Source: Muriicola soli
GTDB taxonomy: Bacteria; Bacteroidota; Bacteroidia; Flavobacteriales; Flavobacteriaceae
DNA length: 64,000 nucleotides
NCBI RefSeq assembly: GCF_004139715.1
Contig: NZ_CP035544.1
Coordinates: forward strand, 1 to 64,000
Direction of reading: 5' to 3'
In this document: one piece after another, positions 46,202-55,426 of the stretch
Position numbering within the stretch: the stretch's first letter is position 1
Layout of the letters: every line of letters begins with the position of its first letter
Made by a program: the position numbers and the translations under genes
Notes under the pieces: model-generated
What the model was told of the DNA's origin: nothing
Seen by the model: only the letters and a program-made list of their open reading frames with translations
The model's database searches: none

Positions 46202-46345
46202 CTAATGACAACCACAGTCGTCCTGCCCGCAAGACGAGGAGGGCTTCTTTCCCAATCGGATCTTTTTTGGCAAGAGGAATTTATTCACCAGATAAGCCAG
46301 GGCGATAAACAGGACAAGGTAGACTAATACAGTTTGAATACTCAT
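46202..46345 (-). CDS. FeoB-associated Cys-rich membrane protein
   Basis: A 47-residue protein: N-terminal TM helix (TVLVYLVLFIALAYLVN), a basic stretch (LPKKIRLGKK), and a Cys/His-rich end (SSSCGQDDCGCH). This is the pattern of the FeoB-associated Cys-rich membrane protein family. It starts 4 bp after the feoB stop on the same strand, so it is the third gene of the feo operon. It could bind iron or an Fe-S cluster next to the transporter; that is inference. Confidence 0.85.
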   Translation of the reverse strand: MSIQTVLVYLVLFIALAYLVNKFLLPKKIRLGKKPSSSCGQDDCGCH

Positions 46346-46349
46346 TTTC

Positions 46350-48572
46350 TTAATTCAATATTTGATATGCCACCAAAGCTACAAGATAGGCAAAAACGCT
46401 CATAAATACCAGCTGTGCCAGTGGCCATTTCCAGCTGTTGGTCTCCCGTTTTACGACCGCCAGTGTACTCATACATTGCATAGCAAAGGCATAGAATAGA
46501 AGCAGAGAAATACCCGATGCCAGGTTAAATAATGGCTCATCAGTTTCGGAATTTACTTCTGCCGCCATTCGGTTCTTAATGGTTTCTTCTTCGTCATTAC
46601 CAACACTGTAAATGGTGGCAAGGGTTCCTACAAACACCTCCCTGGCTGCAAAGGACGTAAGTACTGCAATCCCTATTTTCCAGTCGTATCCAAGAGGTTT
46701 TACAATAGGTTCGATTGCTTTTCCAATGTTGCCGATATAGGAATTCTCCAGTTTAAAACTGGCAATTTCCTGTTTTTCAGCCCGCGCTTCCAAAGCTTTC
46801 TGTTGTACAAGGAGAGAATCCTGAATTTGGGCTGTACTTAGTGCAGACTGAGATTCCAGCTCAGTTTTATAAGCAGCCAACTTTTGTTCTAAATCTGCCT
46901 GGTTGTAAGGGGTAAACCCTTTTTCAGAAATACGTTCCTGTACAAGGGATTCAGCCTTGACAAATCGGTCTGTTATTCCATTGGAGCCAAGGAACCACAA
47001 GACGATGGAAATAGCAAGTATGATCTTCCCTGCTCCATAGACAAAGCTTTTGGTCTTTTCGATAACCGTGATCGCGACATTTTTCAGCAATGGCAGCTTG
47101 TAATTGGGCATTTCGATTACAAAAAAGGTCCGACTCCTGATCTTTAGTATTTTGTGAAGGATCATGGCAGAAAATATTGCAGCCACAAATCCTAAGGCGT
47201 AAAGTAACATCAGGGTGAGAGCCTGGTAACTCAGTCCGATAAACCTACCTTCAGGAATTACCAGAGCAATAATTATAAGGTAAACGGGAAGTCGGGCAGA
47301 GCAAGTGGTAAAAGGTGTGACCAGGATGGTAATCAGGCGTTCTTTCCAATTCTCTATATTTCTTGTAGCCATAACCGCTGGGATAGCGCAAGCCGTACCT
47401 GAAATCAGTGGGACTACGCTTTTTCCGCTAAGCCCGAAGGGCCTCATCACTCTGTCCATAAGAAAGACTACCCTGCTCATATAGCCCGATTCTTCTAGCA
47501 AGGCGATAAACAGGAATAAAAATGCAATTTGGGGGATAAAGATTACAATTCCCCCGATGCCTGCCAGGATACCTTCAGCAAGCAGATTCGTGAATACCCC
47601 CGGGGGAAGGGTGTCTTTGATCCATTCACTGCCTGCAGCAAATTGTTCGTCAATAAAATCCATGGGATAACTACTCCAGTCGTAAATCGCCTGGAAGATG
47701 GTCAGAAGGATGAAAAAGAAAATTAAATACCCAAAAACCTTGTGTGTTAGTATCTTATCTAAAGTAGCCCTGAGCCCCCTGGCAGCCTGCAGGTCTACTT
47801 TGTAAGCTTCTTTCAGTATGCCATTGATAAACTGATACCTTAGAATCGTCTCTTTTTGTTGAAGCCGCTTAAGTTCAGACTTCGACTTGGTACTAAAATC
47901 GCTGCTGTCCTGAATGCGTTTTTTTTCAATTGGCATGAAGTTTACATCCTGGGTAATCACGAGCCATAGTTTGTACAGGTCTTCGTTGGGAAATGTCCTC
48001 TTTAAACGCTCGAAGTAATCCGGTGCGATAACCGTTGTATCTACATTGGGCTTGCTCGAAATATTCTTGTAGTCTGCGATCAATTCTTTGATCTTGGCAA
48101 CCCCGGTATTTTTGCGCATACTCACCAGGGCAATCTTAGTATCCAGCTTTTCTTCCAGCAAGGGAACATCCAGTGTAATACCCTTCCTCAACATACGATC
48201 TGCCATATTGATCACAAGGATGGTTGGAATTCTTAGGTCCTTTATCTGGGTGAAGAGAAGGAGGTTACGCTTGAGATTTTCCACATCGCTGACAACCACC
48301 GCCACATCCGGAAAGTTTTTGTCATTGCGATTAAGCAGTAGTTCAACCACCACACTTTCATCAAGGGAAGTTGTATTGAGGCTATAGGTCCCGGGCAGAT
48401 CTAATATATGAGCTTTTACCCCCCTCGGTAGCTTACAGACCCCCTCTTTCTTTTCTACTGTGATTCCGGGATAGTTACCTACTTTTTGATTCAGTCCGGT
48501 TAACTGATTAAAGACAGACGTCTTCCCGGTGTTGGGATTTCCAATAAGTGCAACGTTGATACTCTTGCTCAT
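46350..48572 (-). CDS. feoB: Ferrous iron transporter FeoB
   Basis: 740 residues: an N-terminal G domain with G1 GNPNTGKTSVF (residue 11 on), G2 region NYPGITVEKKEG, G3 DLPGTYSL and G4 NMAD; a GDI-like segment; then a membrane domain with two Gate/nucleoside-recognition repeats (e.g. SGTACAIPAVMATRN). A charged insert of about 90 residues occurs in the membrane part (near residues 545-615). It imports Fe(II) across the inner membrane. It lies 6 bp after feoA and before the Cys-rich gene, forming feoA-feoB-Cys-rich. Confidence 0.96.
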   Translation of the reverse strand: MSKSINVALIGNPNTGKTSVFNQLTGLNQKVGNYPGITVEKKEGVCKLPRGVKAHILDLPGTYSLNTTSLDESVVVELLLNRNDKNFPDVAVVVSDVENLKRNLLLFTQIKDLRIPTILVINMADRMLRKGITLDVPLLEEKLDTKIALVSMRKNTGVAKIKELIADYKNISSKPNVDTTVIAPDYFERLKRTFPNEDLYKLWLVITQDVNFMPIEKKRIQDSSDFSTKSKSELKRLQQKETILRYQFINGILKEAYKVDLQAARGLRATLDKILTHKVFGYLIFFFILLTIFQAIYDWSSYPMDFIDEQFAAGSEWIKDTLPPGVFTNLLAEGILAGIGGIVIFIPQIAFLFLFIALLEESGYMSRVVFLMDRVMRPFGLSGKSVVPLISGTACAIPAVMATRNIENWKERLITILVTPFTTCSARLPVYLIIIALVIPEGRFIGLSYQALTLMLLYALGFVAAIFSAMILHKILKIRSRTFFVIEMPNYKLPLLKNVAITVIEKTKSFVYGAGKIILAISIVLWFLGSNGITDRFVKAESLVQERISEKGFTPYNQADLEQKLAAYKTELESQSALSTAQIQDSLLVQQKALEARAEKQEIASFKLENSYIGNIGKAIEPIVKPLGYDWKIGIAVLTSFAAREVFVGTLATIYSVGNDEEETIKNRMAAEVNSETDEPLFNLASGISLLLFYAFAMQCMSTLAVVKRETNSWKWPLAQLVFMSVFAYLVALVAYQILN

Positions 48573-48578
48573 GCGATT

Positions 48579-48815
48579 TTAGGCGTCTTCTATGATGTCT
48601 AGGGAGATCAAACGGGCGGTTGACCTTCTGATGGCAATGTGGGAACCATTGACGTTGATGTAGATAGGATCATTTAAAGGGGCAATCTGAACCATTTCGA
48701 TTTCGTTGCCCGGGAGGCAACCCAATTCAAGGAGTTTAATGGGGAGCACATCATCAGCAAATTCACGGATGATTCCGCGTTGCCCTCTTTTTAAATCTAC
48801 GACGGTAAGGTCCAA
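48579..48815 (-). CDS. feoA: FeoA SH3-like protein
   Basis: 78 residues with the FeoA SH3-like fold (VVDLKRGQRGIIREFADDVLPIKLLELGCLPGNEIEMVQIAPLNDPI, read in parts). The start is a TTG at 48815; no in-frame ATG or GTG fits the conserved N-terminus. It is a cytoplasmic partner that modulates FeoB. First gene of the feo operon. Confidence 0.9.
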   Translation of the reverse strand: MDLTVVDLKRGQRGIIREFADDVLPIKLLELGCLPGNEIEMVQIAPLNDPIYINVNGSHIAIRRSTARLISLDIIEDA

Positions 48816-48821
48816 TTTTTA

Positions 48822-48837
48822 TTTAGATTGATTTTAA
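48822..48837. promoter_or_regulatory. Possible DtxR-type half-palindrome upstream of feoA
   Basis: On the minus strand the sequence reads TTAAAA-TCAA-TCTAAA. One half equals that of the palindrome at 35328-35345 (TCTAAA) and the other is degenerate, seven bases upstream of the TTG start of feoA. Weak; it would fit iron control of feo by the DtxR-type regulator. Confidence 0.3.
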
Positions 48838-48895
48838 GTAAGCACAAAAATAGGAGAAAAAAATAGAATAAAAGTGATCCTTTACGGGAAGTTTT

Positions 48896-49570
48896 TTAAT
48901 CTGTATAAGAAGCTTTCAGGATACTGAGATCGTTTAGCAATTTCTCTATTTCCTTCGGATTGGTCCCGTCATATGTCCCCCTAATCCTTTTTTCCTTGTC
49001 TACAAGGATAAAATTTTCGGTATGGATCATGTCGTAAGGTCCGCCATCCCCATCTGTTTTTGCCGCCAGATACGACTTTCTGGCCAGGTTGTAGATTTGT
49101 TTTTTATCTCCTGTGACCAGGTTCCATTTTTTATCGATGACTCCTTTTTCCAGGGCGTATTTTTTGAGTTGAGCCACGGAATCAATAACCGGAGTAACGG
49201 AATGACTCAATAGCAATACTTCCTCGTCTTCCAGGATCTCATTTTGGATAGTGACCATGTTTTCGGTCATGATAGGGCAAATAGAAGGGCAGGTAGTAAA
49301 GAAGAAATCTGCCACATAAATTTTGTCCCTGTAGTCTTCCTGGGTGACAATCTTCCCATTTTGATTGATCAGGGAAAAGTCGGCTATAGTGTGGTACTTC
49401 CTCACGTATTGAACAGAGTCATCCACCAGTTCGGGATTAAAATCTGCCGGTTGGTATACAGGTAATGTTTTTTGTGGCTGAAGGGCGTTGTAGAAGAGAT
49501 AGACAATGACAGCGGAAATACCCAGTAAAACGATGCCCAGGAATCGAAATTTTCTAAAGAACTGTCGCAT
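48896..49570 (-). CDS. SCO1/SenC-family protein
   Basis: 224 residues with an N-terminal TM anchor (about 10-27) and a thioredoxin-like domain. The copper-binding CxxxC is visible as FFTTCPSICPIM near residue 92, and the conserved distal His as DMIHTENFILVD near 182. SCO proteins deliver copper to, or reduce, the CuA site of cytochrome c oxidase in the periplasm. No oxidase genes are in the window. Separate from feoA by 80 bp on the same strand. Confidence 0.9.
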   Translation of the reverse strand: MRQFFRKFRFLGIVLLGISAVIVYLFYNALQPQKTLPVYQPADFNPELVDDSVQYVRKYHTIADFSLINQNGKIVTQEDYRDKIYVADFFFTTCPSICPIMTENMVTIQNEILEDEEVLLLSHSVTPVIDSVAQLKKYALEKGVIDKKWNLVTGDKKQIYNLARKSYLAAKTDGDGGPYDMIHTENFILVDKEKRIRGTYDGTNPKEIEKLLNDLSILKASYTD

Positions 49571-49728
49571 TTATCTTTTTTGCAAAGGTACTGCAGCAGA
49601 ATCAGCCAATCAAAAATCCCGGATACCTTCGCTGCTAAAACTTTCTTAAAAATCCGGAGGGAGCCGGAGTTTCTTTTTTTTAGACCCCCTAAAAGCGTAC
49701 TTTTGTGCTCCAAATTAAGATTTTGTCA

Positions 49729-51081
49729 ATGAACCCAATCGTTATACAGACTATCCAATTCTTTATGAGTCTTTCCCTGCTCATCGTTCTGCACGAGTTG
49801 GGTCACTTTATTCCGGCAAAGCTCTTTAAGACCCGGGTTGAAAAATTTTACCTCTTTTTTGACATCAAATACTCCCTTTTTAAGAAGAAAATTGGGGAAA
49901 CGGTGTATGGTATCGGTTGGCTGCCACTAGGGGGTTATGTGAAGATTGCCGGGATGATCGATGAGAGTATGGATAAGGAGCAGATGCAGGAAGAACCCAA
50001 ACCCTGGGAATTCAGGAGCAAGCCTTCCTGGCAGCGACTAATCATAATGCTTGGTGGGGTAACTGTGAATTTTATCCTGGCCGTTATCATCTATATAGGT
50101 ATGGCATACGCCTATGGAGACCAATTTGTGCCTACAGATAGTCTTAAGGATGGCGTTTGGGTAACAGAAGAAAATATTGGGGATAAACTCGGAATAAAAA
50201 CGGGGGATAAGATCCTGGCTGTAGATGGAAATACGGTAGAGAGTTTTAATAGTTTATTCCTGGAGATCGTAAATGGTAATGAAATTACCATTGAAAGGGA
50301 TGGGGAGATTATTGAAAAGGAGATCCCGGTCGATTTTATTTCTACTTTACTTGAGGATGAGGATAAAGTTCGTTTTTTAAGTCCGAGAGTGCCATTTGTA
50401 ATTGGAAACATACCTGAAGTCTCTGCTAATAAGGATTCCGGACTTGAACTTAAGGACAAGGTAGTTGCTGTAGGTAATGATCAGATCAGCTACTTTGATG
50501 AGGCAAAGACTATTTTAGTCAAATATGCCGGCCAAGAAACAATCTTAACTGTGGAACGGGAGGGCAGAAGAGAACAAATACCTGTCGTGATCAGTGATTC
50601 GGCCACTATTGGGGTGAACCTTGGAAGTTTAACCTTTGCTCAACTAGAGAAAGAGGGATACCTTAGATTAGAAACCAAAGAATACAGCCTTGCGGAATCT
50701 ATTCCGGCAGGAATTGATAAAGGGGTATCAACTTTGACCGGGTATGTAAAACAGCTTAAGAAAATATTTAATCCGGAAACCGGGGCTTACAAGGGAGTTG
50801 GTGGTTTCGCTGCCATAGGAAGTATGTTTCCCGATACCTGGAACTGGCCGGCATTCTGGAATACTACAGCACTTATCTCTATTATCCTGGCATTTATGAA
50901 TATTCTTCCTATTCCCGCTTTGGATGGAGGACACGTGATGTTCTTACTTTACGAGATGGTCTCCGGAAGGAAACCAAGTGATAAGTTTATGGAATACGCC
51001 CAGATGACCGGATTTTTCCTTCTTATTGCCCTCTTATTGTTTGCTAATGGGAATGACGTATACAAGGCGATATTCAAATAG
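49729..51081 (+). CDS. rseP: Site-2 membrane metalloprotease RseP
   Basis: 450 residues from the ATG at 49729. The zinc-binding HELGH is at residues 22-26 in the first TM, followed by GETVYGIGWLPLGGYVKIAG. Two PDZ-like domains are suggested in the periplasmic region (IKTGDKILAVDGNTV near residue 160; LELKDKVVAVGND near 240). The C-terminal TM region has NILPIPALDGGHVMF with the third zinc ligand Asp. Family role: intramembrane cleavage, for example of anti-sigma factors. A tRNA gene follows. Confidence 0.93.
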   Translation: MNPIVIQTIQFFMSLSLLIVLHELGHFIPAKLFKTRVEKFYLFFDIKYSLFKKKIGETVYGIGWLPLGGYVKIAGMIDESMDKEQMQEEPKPWEFRSKPSWQRLIIMLGGVTVNFILAVIIYIGMAYAYGDQFVPTDSLKDGVWVTEENIGDKLGIKTGDKILAVDGNTVESFNSLFLEIVNGNEITIERDGEIIEKEIPVDFISTLLEDEDKVRFLSPRVPFVIGNIPEVSANKDSGLELKDKVVAVGNDQISYFDEAKTILVKYAGQETILTVEREGRREQIPVVISDSATIGVNLGSLTFAQLEKEGYLRLETKEYSLAESIPAGIDKGVSTLTGYVKQLKKIFNPETGAYKGVGGFAAIGSMFPDTWNWPAFWNTTALISIILAFMNILPIPALDGGHVMFLLYEMVSGRKPSDKFMEYAQMTGFFLLIALLLFANGNDVYKAIFK

Positions 51082-51154
51082 AAAATATTAGTGTTTACTA
51101 TTGGGGGATTTGAAAGAAACTGCTATCTTTGGCCCCTCTAAAAAGAGATTTTAT

Positions 51155-51231
51155 TCCTCCTTAGCTCAGTTGGTTAGAGCATCTGACTGTTAATCAGAGG
51201 GTCCTTGGTTCGAGCCCAAGAGGGGGAGCCA
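51155..51231 (+). tRNA. tRNA-Asn (GTT)
   Basis: Full cloverleaf by eye: acceptor TCCTCCT pairs with AGGGGGA, D-loop with AGCTCAGTTGGTTAGAGC, anticodon stem TCTGA/TCAGA with loop CTGTTAA (anticodon GTT at 51189-51191), T-arm with GGTTCGAGCC. CCA is encoded at 51229-51231. Confidence 0.97.
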
Positions 51232-51239
51232 AATTAGAC

Positions 51240-51266
51240 AAGCCGCCAGACATGGTGGCTTTTTTA
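51240..51266 (+). terminator. Terminator after tRNA-Asn
   Basis: AAGCCGCC pairs with GGTGGCTT (one G-T wobble) around a six-base loop and is followed by a T-tract, nine bases after the tRNA. Confidence 0.8.
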
Positions 51267-51268
51267 TT

Positions 51269-54111
51269 TTAAACCTTGCTGGGAAGTACTCCGAATTTTC
51301 TTTAAAACTTTTGGTGAAGTAAGATAAATTTGAATACCCAACTGAATAGGCAACTTCTGAAACGGATCCTGCTTTACTTTGCAACATAGATCTGGCCTTG
51401 TTCATTCGAATTTCGCTTACCAGTTGACCTGCCGACTTGTTCGTCAGGGCCTTTAGTTTTCTATGCAATTGTGCCCTACTAAAACCAACTTTTGATGCGA
51501 TGTCTTCAACAGAAAGCAGATCGTTATCTATGTTGTCTTTTATCACCTGGATTACTTTTTGCAGAAAGGTATCGTCAACTGAGCTTAGCTTTAAATCCTT
51601 GACTTCCATCAGTTCAAAATTCTTAAAATGTTCCCATATCTTTTTTCGTGAAGCAATGAGATTCTCAGCTCGCAGAAGTAATTCATCCGAATCAAAAGGC
51701 TTGGTTAAATAGGCGTCGGCTCCCTGGGTTAGACCGGCTAATTTATTGGCCTGTCCCGCTTTGGCGGTCAACATTACAATTGGAATATGACTGGTCTTGA
51801 TATTATTCTTCAGGGCATTACAAAGCTCATACCCGTCTTTTTTTGGCATCATAACATCAGAAATAATAAGATCAGGGATATGTTCAAAGGCCATGCGCTG
51901 TCCCTGAAGACCGTCTTTGGCAGTTATAATTTTGTATTTGGAGGAGAGGACTTCAGAGATGAAATCCAACAGGTCTTTATTATCCTCAACCAACAGAACA
52001 ACCTCCATACCATCATCACTTACATCTTCGCAGGCCATTGTTTCATTCAAAGACTCCATTTGGTCTACTCCATTTAGAGGTTCCAGTTCTTTAGCGTATT
52101 TTTCAATTTTCACAGATCCGGGTAAATCTGAAAGCGCAATGGGGATCCTGATTTTAAAGGTAGTACCCCGACCCTTTTCACTCCTTACGCTGATCTGACC
52201 ATTATATAGATCTACTAACTCCTTGGTTAGGGCCAGGCCAATGCCTGATCCCTCCACCTCAGTTCCCTCCACCCGATAAAATCTATCGAATATCCGGTCG
52301 ACATCTTTTTTGCTCATGCCATTGCCTGTATCGCTTATCTCAATAATCAGGATGGTGTCAGAATTGCTTACATTAATACTTACTGCACCTCCAGGAGAAG
52401 TATATTTAAAACTGTTGGAAAGAAGGTTGTTCAATATTTTTTCCAATTTATCCTTATCGTAATACGCCTCTGGAAGCTCTTGTGGAAAATGTGTATTCAA
52501 ACTAATATTTGACTGTTCTGCGACACTTTCAAAAGAAAAAACCTGGGAGCGCAGAAATTGGATCAATCCTCCTTGCTGCAGTTTAAGTTGAACAGCTCCA
52601 CTCTCCATTTTGGAAAGGTCCAGTAATTGATTGATAAGGTTTTGGAGGCGGCTGATATTTTTTTTGATGACGTCGTAGGCCCTATTCCCAATAAGGATGG
52701 GATCATCAGGATGAATAGAAGCCTTTTTGGCTTGCTGCAATGGCCCATGTATTAAAGACAAGGGTGTCCTGAACTCATGGCTTATATTGGCAAAGAAACG
52801 GGTTTTGACCTCATCCAGATCTCTCATGCGTTGTATTTCGGCCAGGGATTGAGCTGCTTTAAGGCGTTCGTTTTGTATTTGTACATTAATTTTTTGACTC
52901 CGATAAGCCATACCAAAAGAATAAATGACGATTTGAAAGAACAAACCGGTAACATAGGGGTCGAGTCTGAAAGGAGGCCTGATCAATCCCATCGACCACA
53001 AGGTGCCGATCACTAAAAAGATACTTGCAATAAAGGAACCAATCCCGAAGTATCTCGAAAAACGATCTTTCTTAAAGGTCAATACCAAGGACAAGATTAA
53101 ACTTCCCAGCGTGTAAATATTTAAGAGCTGAAAATGGATGCCTGGTTCGATATAATATATTTTTGGATTGAAAAAAATGACATACAATGCAGTAATTACG
53201 ATTTCTGCAAGGACGAATAAGGCCAACCCCAATATGAATTTATCGAGTTTTGGATATTTCTTTTTTGATCCTATAAAGGCCCGTCCAAAGAACCAAAACG
53301 TAAAGAAGATACCATTGGCAGAGATGAACCAGAATGGATATCTCCATGAGAGTAATCGATCTATGAGCAATCCTATGGTCATGGCTTGTGTGAGGGTACA
53401 AAAAAACAACCACAGCGAAAACCAGAAGTAAACAGTATCCTTTAAATAGAGGTATTGTAAAAGGAAAAACAAAAAAATGATAAAAGTTACCCCAAACATA
53501 AAGGTGTTAAAACTGTTATTGAATTGATTGATTTGATGATAATAGGGCTGTTCAGGGCTTCGAGCGCTTAAATTGAAATATGGGGGATATCCAAAACTAT
53601 TACCCTGTGCTCTAATAATTATCGTAGTAGTTTCTTCAATGGGTAATTCATGGAGACTAATACTGTTTAAAATCCAGCTTTCTTTGTTGGCCCTTTCGCT
53701 AAAAGGAACTTCTACTCCTGTTACCTGATGGAATAACAATTGGTTTTCAACATAGGCATAAACGTCTACCCTGCCATTACTTTTTGTCCACGCAGGGGGG
53801 CCTATCATAATATCCTGGAAATGTAATTCCCATCCCAGCAGGGTGTCGAGCGCCTTTATTTGAAGCTTTCCCCAGTAAGTGATATTCGGCTCAAGAAATT
53901 TAGGCAACTCATTTGCGCGAGTATACTTCAACATATTGTCATGGTGCAAAAGCATTTCTGTCGACAGCAGATTTGAGGTGTCGGCAACTACCTGCAAGTT
54001 TCTATTGAGATCATGAACAGGGTATGCCGGATCCAGTTCATAAACTTCCTGTCCCGATACATTACAGAAGATCAAAATGCAGAAGATCCGGAAAAACAAT
54101 GTGAGTCTCAT
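51269..54111 (-). CDS. Hybrid sensor kinase/AraC regulator with 7TM (DISM) sensor (one frameshift near the 3' end)
   Basis: About 947 residues after repair: signal peptide, extracellular 7TMR-DISM-type domain (to about 190), seven TMs (about 205-395), HisKA with phospho-acceptor His in FFANISHEFRTPL, HATPase (NLLSNSFKYTS, DTGNGM, GSGIGLAL), receiver domain (phospho-Asp in LIISDVMMP), and AraC-type DNA-binding domain. The uncorrected frame runs on to 51190, inside the tRNA gene antisense. Adding one base at the TTTT run 51296-51299 gives the normal ending SFKEKFGVLPSKV and a stop at 51269. It likely regulates the divergent cupin/lipoprotein genes. The signal is unknown. Confidence 0.88.
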
Positions 54112-54308
54112 AAAGGATAGATTAAAGCCACAGATTTTGACGTATCGCCTTCGGCAATGCTAAGATCATTCCAAAAAACATCTTTGCTTAATAACATTGT
54201 TTCATCAATTAACACTTTTGTTTCATCTACAGGAATTTGAGACAAAATAACTAAAAATTGCAACCTGACCGATATTGCTGGAATCCTTCTCTCAATAGTT
54301 TTGTTCAA
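54108..54308 (-). CDS. Possible 66-residue leader ORF coupled to the sensor gene
   Basis: An ATG-started frame of 66 codons whose stop overlaps the sensor-kinase start (ATGA). No signal peptide, TM or known domain. The overlap suggests translational coupling, but the frame covers most of the divergent promoter region, so it may be non-coding chance. Low confidence. Confidence 0.25.
   Translation of the reverse strand: MNKTIERRIPAISVRLQFLVILSQIPVDETKVLIDETMLLSKDVFWNDLSIAEGDTSKSVALIYPL
54197..54227. promoter_or_regulatory. 21-bp-spaced direct repeat in the sensor/cupin intergenic region
   Basis: TTGTTTCATC occurs at 54197-54206 and again at 54218-54227, two helical turns apart, between the divergent sensor-regulator and cupin genes. 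Spaced direct repeats of this kind suit AraC-type regulators; binding is inference. Confidence 0.35.
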
Positions 54309-54347
54309 CAGAATTATGAAAAGAATAATTATTAAAATCTAGAAATC

Positions 54348-54890
54348 ATGGACAGGAAATCTTTTTTAACACGTCTGGGGGGAACGGCTGCAGTAGTATT
54401 ATTTCCAAGCAATGCTGTAACGGCTGCTATAGGTCATTCACCTTTGAAAAATAAAGTCAAAGAAAAAATTATAACGGCTGATGAAGGTGCCGAATTAATG
54501 GTCCTCGGCAACCCCCAAAAACATAAAGTAGTTGGAATCGATACGGACGATCAAATTTTTGAATGGGTAGATAATCTCGCTCCGGGTTCCGGAATTCCTC
54601 CACACATCCATACCAGGGAAGACGAGATTTTTAGGGTCTTAAAGGGCAAAGTGGAGATCATGGTTGATAATAAATCAACAATACTGAAAGAGGGCGATAT
54701 GGCCTTTGCTCCAAAAAACATTGTGCATTCCTGGAAAGTTGTTGGAGAAGAAGAGGCTCAGATGTGGGTCAGTGCTTTTCCGGCAGGGATGGAGCATATG
54801 TTCCAGGAATTGAGTCAGATGCCTGAAGGCAAGCCGGATTTCGATGAAGTTGCATCGATATGTGCCAATTACGGGATAACATTTGTATAA
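54348..54890 (+). CDS. Exported cupin-domain protein
   Basis: 180 residues. The N-terminus DRKSFLTRLGGTAAVVLF looks like an export signal with a Tat-like RKSFL, lacking the second Arg. A single cupin barrel follows: motif 1 PGSGIPPHIHTREDEIFRVLKG (read in parts; His, His and Glu as metal ligands) near residue 85, and motif 2 GDMAFAPKNIVHSWKV near 120 with the third His. A metal-dependent dioxygenase, isomerase or sensing role is possible; none can be assigned. First gene of a two-gene unit with the lipoprotein 32 bp downstream, divergent from the hybrid regulator. Confidence 0.82.
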   Translation: MDRKSFLTRLGGTAAVVLFPSNAVTAAIGHSPLKNKVKEKIITADEGAELMVLGNPQKHKVVGIDTDDQIFEWVDNLAPGSGIPPHIHTREDEIFRVLKGKVEIMVDNKSTILKEGDMAFAPKNIVHSWKVVGEEEAQMWVSAFPAGMEHMFQELSQMPEGKPDFDEVASICANYGITFV

Positions 54891-54922
54891 GAAGGATATA
54901 ATTAAACCAAAATCACTAAATC

Positions 54923-55426
54923 ATGAAAAAAATGAAAACAGTAAGAATTCGAGAAATTTTAGGGTTATTAATGATGATTGCTATTATTGGCTGTAGTGAC
55001 GATAATGACGATCTTGAACCCTGGCAATTGGAAGTGGATGAATTAAAGGCAGCCACGGCCAAATATGTAAATGTTGATGTGGCCACGGCAGAAGGCTTTT
55101 TTGACGCCTCCGGATTTGTTCCCAATATGGGACATCATTACATCCTGCCCGAGAGGATTGACGAAACCTTTGAACTTAGTAAACCTGAGATCCTTCTGTA
55201 TGTGCCCAATGCTAATGGTGTAATGGAAATCGTAGCAGTTGAGTATGCGGTTCCCATAGAAGATTTGGATAACCCGGGATTACCACCGGAAGGCTTTACC
55301 GGTAAGGACGATGTGTGGGAGATCAATCCAAATTTAAAACAGTGGCAACTCCATGTTTGGATATACACAGAAAACCCGGAAGGAATTTTTACAGCTCATA
55401 ACCCAGCCATAGGAGAAGGGAATTAA
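54923..55426 (+). CDS. Lipoprotein of unknown function
   Basis: 167 residues: lipoprotein signal with lipobox AIIGC, an acidic stretch (SDDNDDLE), a helix (ELKAATAKYVNVDVATAEGF), then a domain with NMGHHYILPERID and a C-terminal LHVWIYTENPEGIFTAHNPA. The pattern MGxHY...GxFxxxNP recurs in other bacterial secreted proteins as I recall, without known function. Follows the cupin gene and precedes a strong terminator, so the two form one transcription unit. Confidence 0.7.
   Translation: MKKMKTVRIREILGLLMMIAIIGCSDDNDDLEPWQLEVDELKAATAKYVNVDVATAEGFFDASGFVPNMGHHYILPERIDETFELSKPEILLYVPNANGVMEIVAVEYAVPIEDLDNPGLPPEGFTGKDDVWEINPNLKQWQLHVWIYTENPEGIFTAHNPAIGEGN

Noticed and set aside
51190-51268. Coding extension of the sensor-regulator through tRNA-Asn
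   Set aside because: It is antisense tRNA and terminator sequence; one-base repair at 51296-51299 places the stop at 51269.
53941-54111. Polysaccharide utilisation locus around the hybrid regulator
   Set aside because: No SusC/D or carbohydrate enzyme nearby, and the sensor is a 7TM-DISM type.
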